DNA of 28,402 nucleotides, taken from positions 1 to 28,402 of IMG/VR virus record IMGVR_UViG_3300031997_000048; one strand, given 5' to 3'. Positions within the stretch are counted from its first letter, which is position 1. Every line of letters starts with the position of its first letter. Shown one piece after another: positions 20,639 to 28,402 of this stretch. This DNA is from a virus. A model generated the notes under the pieces. The model ran no database searches. It was not told where the DNA came from and saw nothing but the letters and a program-made list of their open reading frames with translations. The position numbers and the translations under genes were made by a program.

Positions 20639-21544
20639 CTACTGCGCCTTGCCGAGAGACAGGCCGCGGCTATGCGCGTCCGCCTCCATTTCCGCCAGGG
20701 CCAGCGAGGCCCCGGCCATCCGAGTCGATAGCCGCCCATCGGGACTCTGCCCGGCGGCGGCGAGATTCGCAAAGGTGGCGGAGAAGTCGCTTATCCCGTC
20801 GATCAGCCGATTGGTGACATTCTCCGCTCCGATCCAGATTCGGCCATCGGCCAGGGCGAGCACGGCCTCGCGGGTCATGGCCCGGCCCCGAGCAATGTCC
20901 GCGACAAAGGCATTGAAAAAGGTGTCAACCACCCGTTGCCGATCTTTGATGATGGCCTCGGTGATCGGTTGCCCGACCTCACCCGCGCCCTTGAACTCTC
21001 CCGTCGTTACCAGATGGACCTTGACACCCTGCAACTCATACGCTTGGGAATCATCCACCACCAGGGCATAAACCCCGATGCTTCCCACGGCGTCGAGTTC
21101 ATGGGCTACGATCTTCGTGGCCTGACTCGCGGCCCAATAAGCGGCGGAGGCGGCGAGGCCATCCACCTGGGCCACAACCGGCTTCGCGGCGCGGGACTGA
21201 TAGATGGCGTTGGAAAGTTCCTTGATTCCGACCACCTCGCCACCGGGAGAATCTACCACCAGCATGATCGACTTTACGGCCTTGTCCGCCGCCGCCTGCT
21301 TGACCGCAACCGTCGCGGCGATAGTCGAAGTCTCGCCCATCCACATCGGGTCTTTTACCATCAGTCCCTTGAGCGGAATCAGGGCGACGCCGTTGTTGAC
21401 GGAATAGTATTGCCGGGTGCCGTTGACCGCCGCCTTGATCCCGGCCAGTTCCTCTTCGGCCAGCAACCGGAGCGGACGGAAGTGCGCTCCCCACAGGTCG
21501 GGCGGGGCGACAAACATCAGGCCGTGGCGGATGTCATCGGGCAT
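20639..21544 (-). CDS. Prohead protease, S49 (SppA/protease C-like), 301 residues
   Basis: Cleaves the capsid delta domain and portal-associated scaffold during head maturation. The crotonase-like fold is visible as IMLVVDSPGGEVVGIKELSNAI (residues 93-114), then VDGLAASAAYWAAS with the nucleophile Ser133, and VTTGEFKGAGEVGQP with the general-base Lys185, giving the Ser-Lys dyad of the S49 family. The C-terminal tail after residue 250 is Ala-rich helical and could serve as scaffold-like extension. I chose the ATG at 21544 because GAGGAG lies just before it; an earlier in-frame start exists at 21562. It overlaps the end of the portal gene by 11 bases. Confidence 0.87.
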   Translation of the reverse strand: MPDDIRHGLMFVAPPDLWGAHFRPLRLLAEEELAGIKAAVNGTRQYYSVNNGVALIPLKGLMVKDPMWMGETSTIAATVAVKQAAADKAVKSIMLVVDSPGGEVVGIKELSNAIYQSRAAKPVVAQVDGLAASAAYWAASQATKIVAHELDAVGSIGVYALVVDDSQAYELQGVKVHLVTTGEFKGAGEVGQPITEAIIKDRQRVVDTFFNAFVADIARGRAMTREAVLALADGRIWIGAENVTNRLIDGISDFSATFANLAAAGQSPDGRLSTRMAGASLALAEMEADAHSRGLSLGKAQ

Positions 21545-23219
21545 GGCCGTACTCCTCCTCAATCGCTTGCATAATGGTATCTGTCACCTTTTCCGCCAGG
21601 GTATCGCGCCAGGATTCACAGAGCGCCAGCACCGACTCGGGTCCGCCGGCAAAGGCCGCGTCCGCGTCGCGGGCGGAAGCCTCCGCCGTCTCCCGGCACA
21701 CGGTCTCATAATTCAGACTCGGAGGCTGGCCCAAGGCGGCGGAATAGGCATCAGCCACGGTCCCCATCGCCGCCCGCCAATAGTTGCCCTGCTTGGCAAA
21801 AAACACCGGACACCACGCTCGCCAGTCGTCGGCCTTGGCCGAGGCCCGGTGCCAGGTAGCCTTGGCCTGCTTCTCGACACACCTCTCCGCCGCCGCGAAA
21901 AAGAGCGGGCGGAAGATGGCGGCCTGCTTCATCTGGGAGGTATCGGGCCCAGGTTCCTCCACCGGATTCGGGGACTCACCGGCGGCGGGGTTACCTCCCT
22001 TGGCCGATCCGAGTGACCGGCCCTCGACCACCATTGACAGCGGGGCCATATTGGTCGGAACGAGCAGCACGTCGCCCTCGGGTCCGGCGGTGTTCTCATT
22101 CTCCATCCGCTTCGCCTCGTTCGGGGTCATGGTCCCCGAGTATATGCGCGTCCGCTGCACATTGGCGCGGGTGGTCGGGCTGCCCCGGAGCATGGCGTTC
22201 ATGTCGGTTTCGATCAGGACGGACTCGCGTTGGTCGTCATCCAAGAGCTTTCGCTTGCATTCCTGATCGAATAAAACGCACAGGGGATGAATGGTCTCGG
22301 GGTAGTAACCCTCGCGCATGGCCTCGACGTTGGAATAATTGTTGTCGAACAGTCCAAGCATGGCGACGGGAAAACGCCCGAGCATACAGAATTGCCGGGC
22401 CGTGAACTGGCGCGACTGTAGCAGTTGCGCCTTCTCGGGATCAATGTCAAATCGCTCCAGCTTGAGCTTGCCCGACAGGACGGCCACGCCATGCGGCCCC
22501 TCATGCTGGTTGATCCACCATTGCCGGAGTTCGGCTTGCTGCTCATACTTCAATTCCTCTTCGTGGATCAGGGCGACGCTCGGGGTGGTATCATCCTTGA
22601 AAAACTTTGCCGCATATTGCATAAGGGTCTGGCCCAGGCCGAAAAGGTTGCGGCCCTGCTTCGGCAGAATGTAACCCCGGAAACCGTCAGGGCCGAAACG
22701 GTGAAAGTCAAAAATCTGCCAAGCCTCGCGGCGGACCGGAGCCACGCCCACGTCACTCGAATTGATCTCATAATAGACGGTCCCCTTGTCGGTTTTCAAT
22801 TTGATTCGGCCGGGATGAATCGGCCATAGGGCGAGTGGTGAGCCGTTCTTGAACTCTATCTCCGCCCGGAAAGCCTCCCAATTATAGGCCCAATTCACTA
22901 CCAACTGCTTGAAATTCATGGCGCTGATATTCGGGTTCGGCATATCATGGAGCAGGGAATAGAGCGGGGTGCCGCGGGCGCGGGTCCGGTTACCGCCCCG
23001 GTCCTCATCATAAACGAAGGTCGGGAGCTTGCCGAAGTCATCCCCGATGTTGGAAACCAGCGATAGCCATTCCGGGATGTCGAGCACGGTATCGGGGGTT
23101 ATGACTGCGCCGGACTCGGAGCGGATGAAATACGAATTGTAATTGAGGCCGTCAAAGATGGCGTCGTTGTTTGTGCTTAACCAGCCGCCCGCCGCCGCCA
23201 TAATCGCCGGTCCAAACAT
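21534..23219 (-). CDS. Portal protein, HK97 family, 561 residues
   Basis: Forms the dodecameric DNA channel at the head vertex. Family features in order: a segment near residues 45-70 (LDIPEWLSLVSNIGDDFGKLP), the block PLYSLLHDMPNPNISAMNFKQLVVNWAYNWEAF, the clip region ALWPIHPGRIKLKTD with VYYEIN, the helix GLGQTLMQYAAKFFKDD, and the long stem region ELRQWWINQHEGPHGVAVLSGKLKLERFDIDPEKAQLLQSRQFTARQFCMLGRFPVAMLGL. The C-terminal 150 residues are helical and Ala/Glu-rich, larger than in many HK97 portals. A GGGAGGA box precedes the ATG. It follows the small membrane protein with its start directly adjacent. Confidence 0.9.
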   Translation of the reverse strand: MFGPAIMAAAGGWLSTNNDAIFDGLNYNSYFIRSESGAVITPDTVLDIPEWLSLVSNIGDDFGKLPTFVYDEDRGGNRTRARGTPLYSLLHDMPNPNISAMNFKQLVVNWAYNWEAFRAEIEFKNGSPLALWPIHPGRIKLKTDKGTVYYEINSSDVGVAPVRREAWQIFDFHRFGPDGFRGYILPKQGRNLFGLGQTLMQYAAKFFKDDTTPSVALIHEEELKYEQQAELRQWWINQHEGPHGVAVLSGKLKLERFDIDPEKAQLLQSRQFTARQFCMLGRFPVAMLGLFDNNYSNVEAMREGYYPETIHPLCVLFDQECKRKLLDDDQRESVLIETDMNAMLRGSPTTRANVQRTRIYSGTMTPNEAKRMENENTAGPEGDVLLVPTNMAPLSMVVEGRSLGSAKGGNPAAGESPNPVEEPGPDTSQMKQAAIFRPLFFAAAERCVEKQAKATWHRASAKADDWRAWCPVFFAKQGNYWRAAMGTVADAYSAALGQPPSLNYETVCRETAEASARDADAAFAGGPESVLALCESWRDTLAEKVTDTIMQAIEEEYGHAR

Positions 23220-23410
23220 TATCGGGTCCTCCCATGAGGCAAGGTGTCAAGCCACGATTCCAACCAGGCATCGGCCAGGATGATGGCGCCAAGGGTAAGC
23301 AGGGCATGGGGCAGGCCGAAAAGAAGATACGTGCCAGCGCCGATCAGGATCAGCGCGGCGAGAGCGCGGGCGAGGATTTGGAGGCGTGCGGCCACTTCGG
23401 TTCGTTTCAT
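23219..23410 (-). CDS. Small membrane protein between terminase and portal, 63 residues
   Basis: Reads MKRTEVAARLQILARALAALI, then two hydrophobic stretches (ALAALILIGAGTYLLFGL and ALLTLGAIILADAWL) separated by a short Pro-containing turn, and a short polar end. The charged amphipathic start plus helical hairpin is typical of small phage membrane proteins often found between terminase and portal genes, with unknown function. Its ATG overlaps the terminase stop (ATGA), and its own stop overlaps the portal start by one base, so it is locked into the translational chain. A GAGGAT box precedes it. Confidence 0.65.
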   Translation of the reverse strand: MKRTEVAARLQILARALAALILIGAGTYLLFGLPHALLTLGAIILADAWLESWLDTLPHGRTR

Positions 23411-25281
23411 CTTCCATCCTCTGAAACGGTATCATGAACTACCCGGCCATCTTTGTCAAGCCGGGGAGCTTTTTGGGCGTAAACCGACTGCCAGGCCGGG
23501 GCGTCTTTCACCTCCGCCGTCTCTATTTTCCCTAGTATATTGCCATTTCCATCCAGCTTCGGCGCGGGCTGTGCATAGGGCGAAACCTTGTCCGCTGCCG
23601 TCACCAGCCGCGACAGCGCCATGATCGCCGCGACCGTGCCGTCAATTTTCAACTCGCGCTTCTTGGAGCGGACCGGACGGCACTGCTTCCCCGACGCATC
23701 CTGCTGAAGCACGGTGTTGCCGGTCATCCAACGAAACACCGGGTTGCCGCCGTGATTGATTTTCCGCTCCGCTATCCGTTTCTCAAACTCGATGCAGGGC
23801 GCGGTCATCTGATCGTAATTCTGCCTGACGGTGACAATATCAAAATGCTCTTCCTTGATAAGCCGTTGACAAAGGCCCTGCCCGTCAAAGGTCGTATCCG
23901 CTCCGATCTGGCGAATGCCCAGGGGGACACAGATGCGCTTGATTCCATGCAAAAGCGTATCGTCGTCCATAACCTCGCCGGGCGTGGTGATGATGAATCC
24001 CCTGCCAATCCACTCCTCATACCGCTCCCGGTAAACGCCGCTTGATCGCCACGGCCCATTCTCCGGCACCCATAAATATGGAAAAATGATGGTCCGGCCG
24101 CCCATGACCCATTCGAGTACCAGGGCGAAGAAGTCATCGGTCCGGGCGATGTCGAGGCCGGCGAAGATGGCGTTGCCCTTCATCCGGGCCTCCATGTAGT
24201 CGCGCCAGTCCTCCGGGTCCGTCGGCTCGCCCGGCGACGGCCCGCACTGATCCCACTTCCCCATGTCAATCCACATGGTCTCGGATTCGGTTCGATAGTT
24301 GCAGTTCAACCGGAAAAAAGTATTGAGGTACGACGGCATCTTTTGCGCGTTGCCCCAGGCCTCCAACATATTCGATTCAAGTATGGAAGTGCCGAGGCCG
24401 GGATTGGCCTTGCGGAAAATGCCGAGCAGGGTTTCACGGTCGCCCTCGCCCGGCTTCAGCCCGCGCAGAAAATTGATGTCCGGCTCATCCACCTTATAAA
24501 TGATCGGGAGGAAGTAGGGATCGTCAACCGTCCCGTCAATAATCTGCTGCGCATAATCCTGAATGTCGTTGCAGATCGAAACCTGGTCATAATCGGAGGT
24601 GGTAAGGTAAAGGCAGAGGGACTGCTTGCGTTTCATCAGGCCCGCGACGAGGGTATCAACCAGGTCGCGCTCGACCACATGCAATTCGTCAATGACTACC
24701 AGGTTCGGAATCTTGCCGTGTTTCGTCTCGGCCTTACTCGAGAGGATGGAGAAAAAGTCCGGCTTGCCCTTGAGCTTGATTGACCGCTTCCAAGGCTCAC
24801 ATCGCTCCGCCAACCAGGGGTCGTCAAGCACCTGCTCCTTGGCGATCCCGAAAAGCATGTCGGCGGTTTCAGCGTCGGCGCTGGCAACGAATATCTGCTT
24901 GCCCGCCTCCGGGTCCTTGGTCAGAACCAGCAGGGCAATCGCCGCCGCCAGGGTGGTTTTGGAATTGCCCTTGCCGATGAAATAAAGCGCCTTGCGATAA
25001 CGCCGGGTGCCGTCGGCGCGCTTCCATCCAAACAGGTTGGCAACCAGGGCCTTCTCATGCGCGCCCAGGATGTAGGGCCGGTGGCCGAGTTCGCCGCTGA
25101 CGTGCTTGAAATGTTTTTCGATCCACTCGATAGCGACGGCGGCATTGCCCGCATCAAATACGAGTTCCAATTCCGCCGCTCCACGGCAGGGATCGTAGTT
25201 GGGAACGGCGCGGATGATGGCGAGCCATTCGGCGGGAATATCGGCGGGAGCATAGAGCAGCTTCGGCTTGGGTTTAGTCAT
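23407..25281 (-). CDS. terL: Terminase large subunit, 624 residues
   Basis: DNA-packaging motor and nuclease. The ATPase has Walker A GKGNSKT at residues 103-109 (FIGKGNSKTTLAAAIALL) and Walker B LVVIDE at 194-199, with a coupling-type LTTSDYD after residue 226. The nuclease domain shows GLDIARTDDFFALVL (Asp377), IGADTTFDG (Asp462) and ELKIDGTVAAIMALSR (Asp547), the three acidic positions of an RNase-H-like fold. Length is normal for the Terminase_1/HK97-like group. The start at 25281 overlaps the upstream ParB-like stop by four bases (ATGA). Unusually, it is separated from the small subunit by a four-gene cassette. Confidence 0.93.
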   Translation of the reverse strand: MTKPKPKLLYAPADIPAEWLAIIRAVPNYDPCRGAAELELVFDAGNAAVAIEWIEKHFKHVSGELGHRPYILGAHEKALVANLFGWKRADGTRRYRKALYFIGKGNSKTTLAAAIALLVLTKDPEAGKQIFVASADAETADMLFGIAKEQVLDDPWLAERCEPWKRSIKLKGKPDFFSILSSKAETKHGKIPNLVVIDELHVVERDLVDTLVAGLMKRKQSLCLYLTTSDYDQVSICNDIQDYAQQIIDGTVDDPYFLPIIYKVDEPDINFLRGLKPGEGDRETLLGIFRKANPGLGTSILESNMLEAWGNAQKMPSYLNTFFRLNCNYRTESETMWIDMGKWDQCGPSPGEPTDPEDWRDYMEARMKGNAIFAGLDIARTDDFFALVLEWVMGGRTIIFPYLWVPENGPWRSSGVYRERYEEWIGRGFIITTPGEVMDDDTLLHGIKRICVPLGIRQIGADTTFDGQGLCQRLIKEEHFDIVTVRQNYDQMTAPCIEFEKRIAERKINHGGNPVFRWMTGNTVLQQDASGKQCRPVRSKKRELKIDGTVAAIMALSRLVTAADKVSPYAQPAPKLDGNGNILGKIETAEVKDAPAWQSVYAQKAPRLDKDGRVVHDTVSEDGR

Positions 25282-25835
25282 TTAATTTTCTCGTTCAAAA
25301 CATCCTTGCGGGCGACGGAAAACGTGGCCCCGCACTCGGGACAGGATAGGCTGATCATGCTCTCGGCCTCTTGCCCCGCTCCGCCCACATCATCGAAGCG
25401 GGCGGCGGCGCTTTCGGATTCTGCCCGCGCCTGCTCGTTAGTTACCGCCTTATTCCCTACCCCGATAAGATTGTCAATATCTTCAAAGAATACTTTGAAG
25501 TCAAAGGCGTTGTCTATTTCCCGCAATTCCGGGATAAGTTTATCCCAATCCCATTCGGAAAATTCACTGGTTCTATTATCCGCTATCCGATATTCCTTTA
25601 CCTTGCCGGGCGGCAGGTCCACTATAACGCAGTCGGCCTCATCCATTCCCAGATTCATCAATGCCCGGTAACGGGTATGACCGGCGATGATGGTCAATTC
25701 CCGATCCAGGATCAAGGGAGTATTGAAGCCAAACCGCTTGATTGATTCCTCCACCGCCTTGACCGCCCGCTCATTCTTTCGCGGGTTACGCCAGTAGGGT
25801 TTTATCAGCGCCAGCTTAATCTTTTCCGTTTGCAT
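25278..25835 (-). CDS. ParB/sulfiredoxin-fold protein, 185 residues
   Basis: The N-terminal 95 residues match the ParB N-terminal (ParB/Srx) fold: IKLALIKPYWRNPRKNERAV, FGFNTPLILDRELTIIAGHTRYRAL with the nucleotide-contacting GHTRYRA motif at residues 52-58, and a final strand ADCVIVDLPPGKVKEYRIADNRTSEF. There is no ParB-type helix-turn-helix after it, so it is not a canonical segregation ParB. The C-terminal part holds a CPEC pair (165-168), half of a possible zinc ribbon. Phage relatives are often annotated as ParB-like nucleases. Its ribosome binding site (AAGGAA) lies inside the upstream gene, which it overlaps by 20 bases. Confidence 0.8.
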   Translation of the reverse strand: MQTEKIKLALIKPYWRNPRKNERAVKAVEESIKRFGFNTPLILDRELTIIAGHTRYRALMNLGMDEADCVIVDLPPGKVKEYRIADNRTSEFSEWDWDKLIPELREIDNAFDFKVFFEDIDNLIGVGNKAVTNEQARAESESAAARFDDVGGAGQEAESMISLSCPECGATFSVARKDVLNEKIK

Positions 25836-26379
25836 CTTGCCATTCCTTTTTCAGCCGTATCTGCCGGGTCGTTTCCCACGCCTTACGGTATTCCGTATTT
25901 TCAAAGAGCTTGGCGAACCCGGAAATATATTTCATGCGGACCAACTCGTCGGCCTCCATGCCAAGATCCCGGCAGATGGCGGCATCGTCCATCCCGTTTT
26001 CAAGCATGTTGAAAACCATGTTGCTCATCCCGGCGACGGAGTGCTTTCCCCGCGCCCGGTTATGCCTGATGGTCGAGGCCATGCGGTCATTGATCGGCTT
26101 GTCGATCACCACGACGGGAAGTTCGCCCCCGGTCCGCTCATAAATATCGGGATAAAGTTTCATCACCAGGTGCCGGTGAAAGCCGTCAACGATGATATAC
26201 TTATCCGTAATTGAATCGTAAACGCAGACAACCGGCTGCGTATAGCCGTCATGGAGGATGGAAGTATAAAGTAAATGCAGTTCATTGTCGGCGACGGAGT
26301 TGGGGTTATAATCGTTCGCCTGCACCTGGGCGAGCGACACCCACTTAACGCCCGACACCGGCTGGTCATCGTGGTTCAA
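25816..26379 (-). CDS. IbrB-like ParB-fold protein, 187 residues
   Basis: ParB/Srx core: WVSLAQVQANDYNPNSVADNEL, GYTQPVVCVYDSITDKYIIVDGFHRHLVMKLY with DGFHRH (65-70) at the nucleotide-binding position, and LPVVVIDKPINDRMASTIRHNRARGKHSV. The RHNRARGKHS segment followed by a helical region with SNMVFNMLENGMDDAAICRDLGM (helix-turn-helix-like) and a final helical part is the pattern of IbrB proteins, which pair with DUF3440/IbrA enzymes. The start is a TTG with a GGGAG box; no better ATG is available. It lies just after the 113-aa protein (14-base overlap) and downstream of the IbrA-like gene. Confidence 0.78.
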   Translation of the reverse strand: MNHDDQPVSGVKWVSLAQVQANDYNPNSVADNELHLLYTSILHDGYTQPVVCVYDSITDKYIIVDGFHRHLVMKLYPDIYERTGGELPVVVIDKPINDRMASTIRHNRARGKHSVAGMSNMVFNMLENGMDDAAICRDLGMEADELVRMKYISGFAKLFENTEYRKAWETTRQIRLKKEWQDANGKD

Positions 26380-26707
26380 CTATTGACTCCCGATTGATGA
26401 TAAAAGTTTCCGGCTCCGTTCCCCGATGCGGATGTCCGGCGGGATAGATCGGGCACCCCATCGTCCAGTATTTCCATCCGTCGAGTTCAAGATAAACGTG
26501 AACCTTTTTGAAAAAAGGTTTAGGGTCGCCCTGGTCCCGGATGAATTGAGCGAACCAGCAGAACTCCGCGTCGAACTCCGGCATCTTATCCCTTACCGTG
26601 TACCAATGAGGGAAGGTCTTGGCATAGGTCTTAGCCCACACCCAAGGCACGGACGCGATGTAGGCGCGGGCGCGATCCCAATCAGGCTTCGGCGGCAAGC
26701 TCGGCAT
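26366..26707 (-). CDS. Hypothetical protein of the IbrAB-like cassette, 113 residues
   Basis: A compact, aromatic-rich protein: ARAYIASVPWVWAKTYAKTFPHWYTV, EFDAEFCWFAQFIRDQGDP, KKVHVYLELDGWKYWTMG, and the end PETFIINRESIVEPR. The strand KVHVYLELDGWKYWTMG and the FIINR end look like a small alpha-beta enzyme-associated domain. I recall related standalone domains in phages but cannot name a family or activity. The gene begins inside the 3' end of the IbrA-like gene (26-base overlap) and overlaps the IbrB-like gene, so all three are likely translated together and may work in one complex. Confidence 0.6.
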   Translation of the reverse strand: MPSLPPKPDWDRARAYIASVPWVWAKTYAKTFPHWYTVRDKMPEFDAEFCWFAQFIRDQGDPKPFFKKVHVYLELDGWKYWTMGCPIYPAGHPHRGTEPETFIINRESIVEPR

Positions 26708-27815
26708 TCGCTTTCTCTTTCAATTCAATCCGCAACTGGCACCGGCCCGGCGCGTCATCAAAGTTTTTCAGCTTGATCCCTTCCCAGTCATTCGTAAGTA
26801 TAGACTGAATTTGCATCTTGTAAAGTTTATCCCCGTACTCGCCCCGATAGGCTTTCTCTTGCGAGTCGATCTTCTTGCGGAATCCGGCCCGCCATTTCGG
26901 GTTAGTGAATAAATGCTCTAACAAATAATCACGGTATTCTTTCCAGGATGAGAACATAAAGGGCAAGGTCCGCTGAAAGTAATCGGCCTTTCCCATCTTG
27001 CCCGCCATGTCGATCCCCGATATTCTTTGACACAACCGCTCATAGGTAGCGGGTTCAATTTCTTGCAAATAAAAAAGGGAGTGGACCGCCGTTTCATGGT
27101 GGACATTAGAAACCCGCATACCAGAAACCGGCACCCCATATTGATACATTAAGTCATATATCCTATTATACGGCCACTTATTACAATGAATTGCTTTCCA
27201 AACGTCGGTGTAACTCCAATCGTAAATAGGATAGAAAGTATAATGCCCGCGCTTCTTGTCCTCTACCTTCCCCCAGGTAGCCCACTTATAGGTCCGATAT
27301 GAAGTCAACCCAAACGCCCGTGACGGTGACTCTTCCGCCCTAACTCCCGCAAGGTGACAGGCCGGAGACGAAGGGAAGTCGTGAACCATGAATGCTTTAA
27401 ACATATCATGGAAGCGATCCTTCCCATATACGTTTTCCTTTATCGAGATAGGGTCTTTGGGCCGCATCCAACGGGCCTCTTCTTTCGGGTCCCAACAGTT
27501 AAGCCAATGCTCCTCTACCGACGTGGCATTAAACAGCCGGAAGGGAATCTGATACCACAAAGGAAGGACATCGGGCCGGTACATGATCTCGCGCACGGTG
27601 TCCGCCGTCGCTTGCCACTCCGCCTCCTGGTCAAGCCACATAACCCGGAGCGGCAACCGGCCCCGCTCTTGCGCCACCATCATCGCTAGATTGAAAATAA
27701 CCGTCGAATCCTTGCCGCCGGATATGTCAATTACTATATTTTCAAACTCATCGAATACGAAGCGGATGCGTTTCAGAGCTTCATCAAAAACGTTGGTTGA
27801 CTTATAAATCTTCAT
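26682..27815 (-). CDS. PP-loop PAPS-reductase-like enzyme (DUF3440/IbrA type), 377 residues
   Basis: An ATP-pyrophosphatase (PP-loop) signature IDISGGKDSTVIF has SGGKDS at residues 32-37, as in PAPS reductases, DndC and IbrA. Later family features are MWLDQEAEWQAT, ACHLAGVRAEESPSRAF (157-163 core GVRAEES), YPIYDWSYTDVWKAI (195-209) and RVSNVHHETA (234-243). These fit DUF3440, the family of E. coli IbrA, better than a cysteine-pathway PAPS reductase. Chemistry is adenylation of a substrate via ATP; the substrate is unknown. The start overlaps the small-terminase stop (ATGA). With the two ParB-fold genes it forms an IbrA/IbrB-like cassette. Confidence 0.83.
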   Translation of the reverse strand: MKIYKSTNVFDEALKRIRFVFDEFENIVIDISGGKDSTVIFNLAMMVAQERGRLPLRVMWLDQEAEWQATADTVREIMYRPDVLPLWYQIPFRLFNATSVEEHWLNCWDPKEEARWMRPKDPISIKENVYGKDRFHDMFKAFMVHDFPSSPACHLAGVRAEESPSRAFGLTSYRTYKWATWGKVEDKKRGHYTFYPIYDWSYTDVWKAIHCNKWPYNRIYDLMYQYGVPVSGMRVSNVHHETAVHSLFYLQEIEPATYERLCQRISGIDMAGKMGKADYFQRTLPFMFSSWKEYRDYLLEHLFTNPKWRAGFRKKIDSQEKAYRGEYGDKLYKMQIQSILTNDWEGIKLKNFDDAPGRCQLRIELKEKANAELAAEA

Positions 27816-28354
27816 TCAAGGTCCGGCTCCTCTTCCGGAACTTCCGACACCGGCAGCGCCTTCACCCTCACCCGATCACTCGGCGTCAACCCGAACGTCG
27901 CATAAGCCCGATCCAATCTCTCCGTCAACCGGATCAACTGAGCGAACTCCGGCCGCTCCTCATACCCCAACACCGGACCCGGCTCCCAGCGGAGCTTGCC
28001 ATCCTCATCCATCACCCGCTCCGACTTGCCCCTGATAGGGCGATTCAACTGGACCGTCTCCGAATCCTTCGGATACAGCCGGTCCCGGGTGGTGAACCAC
28101 ATAGCCTCCAACTCGCACAGCCTCACCAACGCCCCAACGTCGGCGCGGGTCATAACCTGCAAGCCGTCCGGCCCCACCCGCCGAGCAACACGCTTCCAAA
28201 CCACCCGACCCGCCGCCGTCAACTCCGCCGGCGGACGCGGCAGGCAGGTTTCAAGCTGAGGCTCTCCCTGATCTTCCCGCGCTTTGCCGCGCCACGAGCC
28301 GCGCATGTCCAGCACCTTCGAGGGGGTGCTCAATGGACCGTGCCTACCACTCAT
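27812..28354 (-). CDS. terS: Terminase small subunit, P27-like, 180 residues
   Basis: Recognises phage DNA and starts packaging with the large subunit. It begins MSGRHGPLSTPSKVLDMRGSWRGKARE, close to the 'LRGN' leader of P27-type small terminases, followed by the helical DNA-binding part PPAELTAAGRVVWKRVARRVGPDGLQVMTRADVGALVRLCELEAMW. The middle carries RPIRGKSERVMDEDG and the end has the helix PEFAQLIRLTERLDRAYATFGLTPSDR typical for the family, with an acidic tail. A GAGGTCAGCC box precedes the ATG. It is followed directly by the IbrA-like gene rather than by the large subunit. Confidence 0.78.
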   Translation of the reverse strand: MSGRHGPLSTPSKVLDMRGSWRGKAREDQGEPQLETCLPRPPAELTAAGRVVWKRVARRVGPDGLQVMTRADVGALVRLCELEAMWFTTRDRLYPKDSETVQLNRPIRGKSERVMDEDGKLRWEPGPVLGYEERPEFAQLIRLTERLDRAYATFGLTPSDRVRVKALPVSEVPEEEPDLE

Positions 28355-28402
28355 GGCTGACCTCGGGCGAAAGTTGCGAACTCGGGAGCGAAAAAATTGT
28401 AT
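28351..28402 (-). CDS. Possible 3' end of an upstream gene (16 residues)
   Basis: One frame entering from the right edge reads YNFFAPEFATFARGQP and ends at a TGA that overlaps the small-terminase ATG (ATGA), the same coupling used between several genes here. Too little is visible to identify it. Phages often have an HNH or regulatory gene in this place. Low confidence. Confidence 0.35.
   Translation of the reverse strand, partial: YNFFAPEFATFARGQP

Noticed and set aside
25278-26379. A canonical ParB partition protein
   Set aside because: Both ParB-fold proteins are under 190 residues and lack the central parS-binding domain layout and dimerisation tail; no ParA is visible, so they are not called segregation proteins.
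27797-28360. 187-aa plus-strand frame
   Set aside because: Antisense to the small terminase, very Arg/Pro/His/Leu-rich, no recognisable domain.
1-28402. tRNA genes, CRISPR arrays, insertion sequences
   Set aside because: No cloverleaf-like sequence, regularly spaced repeat array or transposase reading frame was seen on either strand by eye.

Overview
The window is the structural half of a tailed (siphovirus-type) phage or prophage genome. Every gene I can support is on the minus strand, so transcription runs from the right edge to the left edge. By eye the DNA is GC-rich (about 60%), with strong AGGAGG-type ribosome binding sites and a near-consensus sigma70 promoter, so the host is bacterial. 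I cannot name the host or decide between a virion genome and an integrated prophage: no integrase, att site, tRNA or clear host gene is visible.

Layout in transcription order. (1) Packaging, 28.4-23.2 kb: small terminase, then an inserted four-gene cassette (PP-loop PAPS-reductase-like enzyme of the DUF3440/IbrA type, a small unknown protein, an IbrB-like ParB-fold protein and a second ParB-fold protein), then large terminase and a small membrane protein. Most of these genes overlap by a few bases. (2) Head, 23.2-15.4 kb: portal, S49/SppA-like prohead protease, a possible accessory head protein, HK97-fold major capsid, a beta-helix protein with an N-terminal membrane or signal segment, a head-tail connector with an inserted domain, a gp10-like neck protein and a 53-aa protein. 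(3) Tail, 15.4-3.6 kb: an 857-aa mosaic fibre-like protein, an Ig-like/tail-terminator fusion, tail tube, tail-assembly chaperones joined by a -1 frameshift signal, tape measure, distal tail protein, a large tail-hub protein and three small distal proteins, two of which are tandem paralogs. (4) Lysis, 3.55-1.97 kb: two membrane proteins, one unknown protein and an M15 peptidase endolysin, closed by a rho-independent terminator.

A 375-bp intergenic hub (1600-1974) separates this late operon from a second leftward operon of very small genes (two zinc ribbons, a one-TM peptide and several unknowns). The hub holds the late terminator, a perfect 16-bp chromosomal-type parS palindrome, a second inverted repeat, a strong extended -10 sigma70 promoter firing left, and a weak sigma54-like match facing right.

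Points most worth following: a consensus parS in a phage genome with no recognisable canonical ParB in view; the IbrA/IbrB-like cassette placed between the two terminase genes; a textbook A AAA AAC frameshift site with hairpin; and several structural proteins carrying inserted or mosaic domains.
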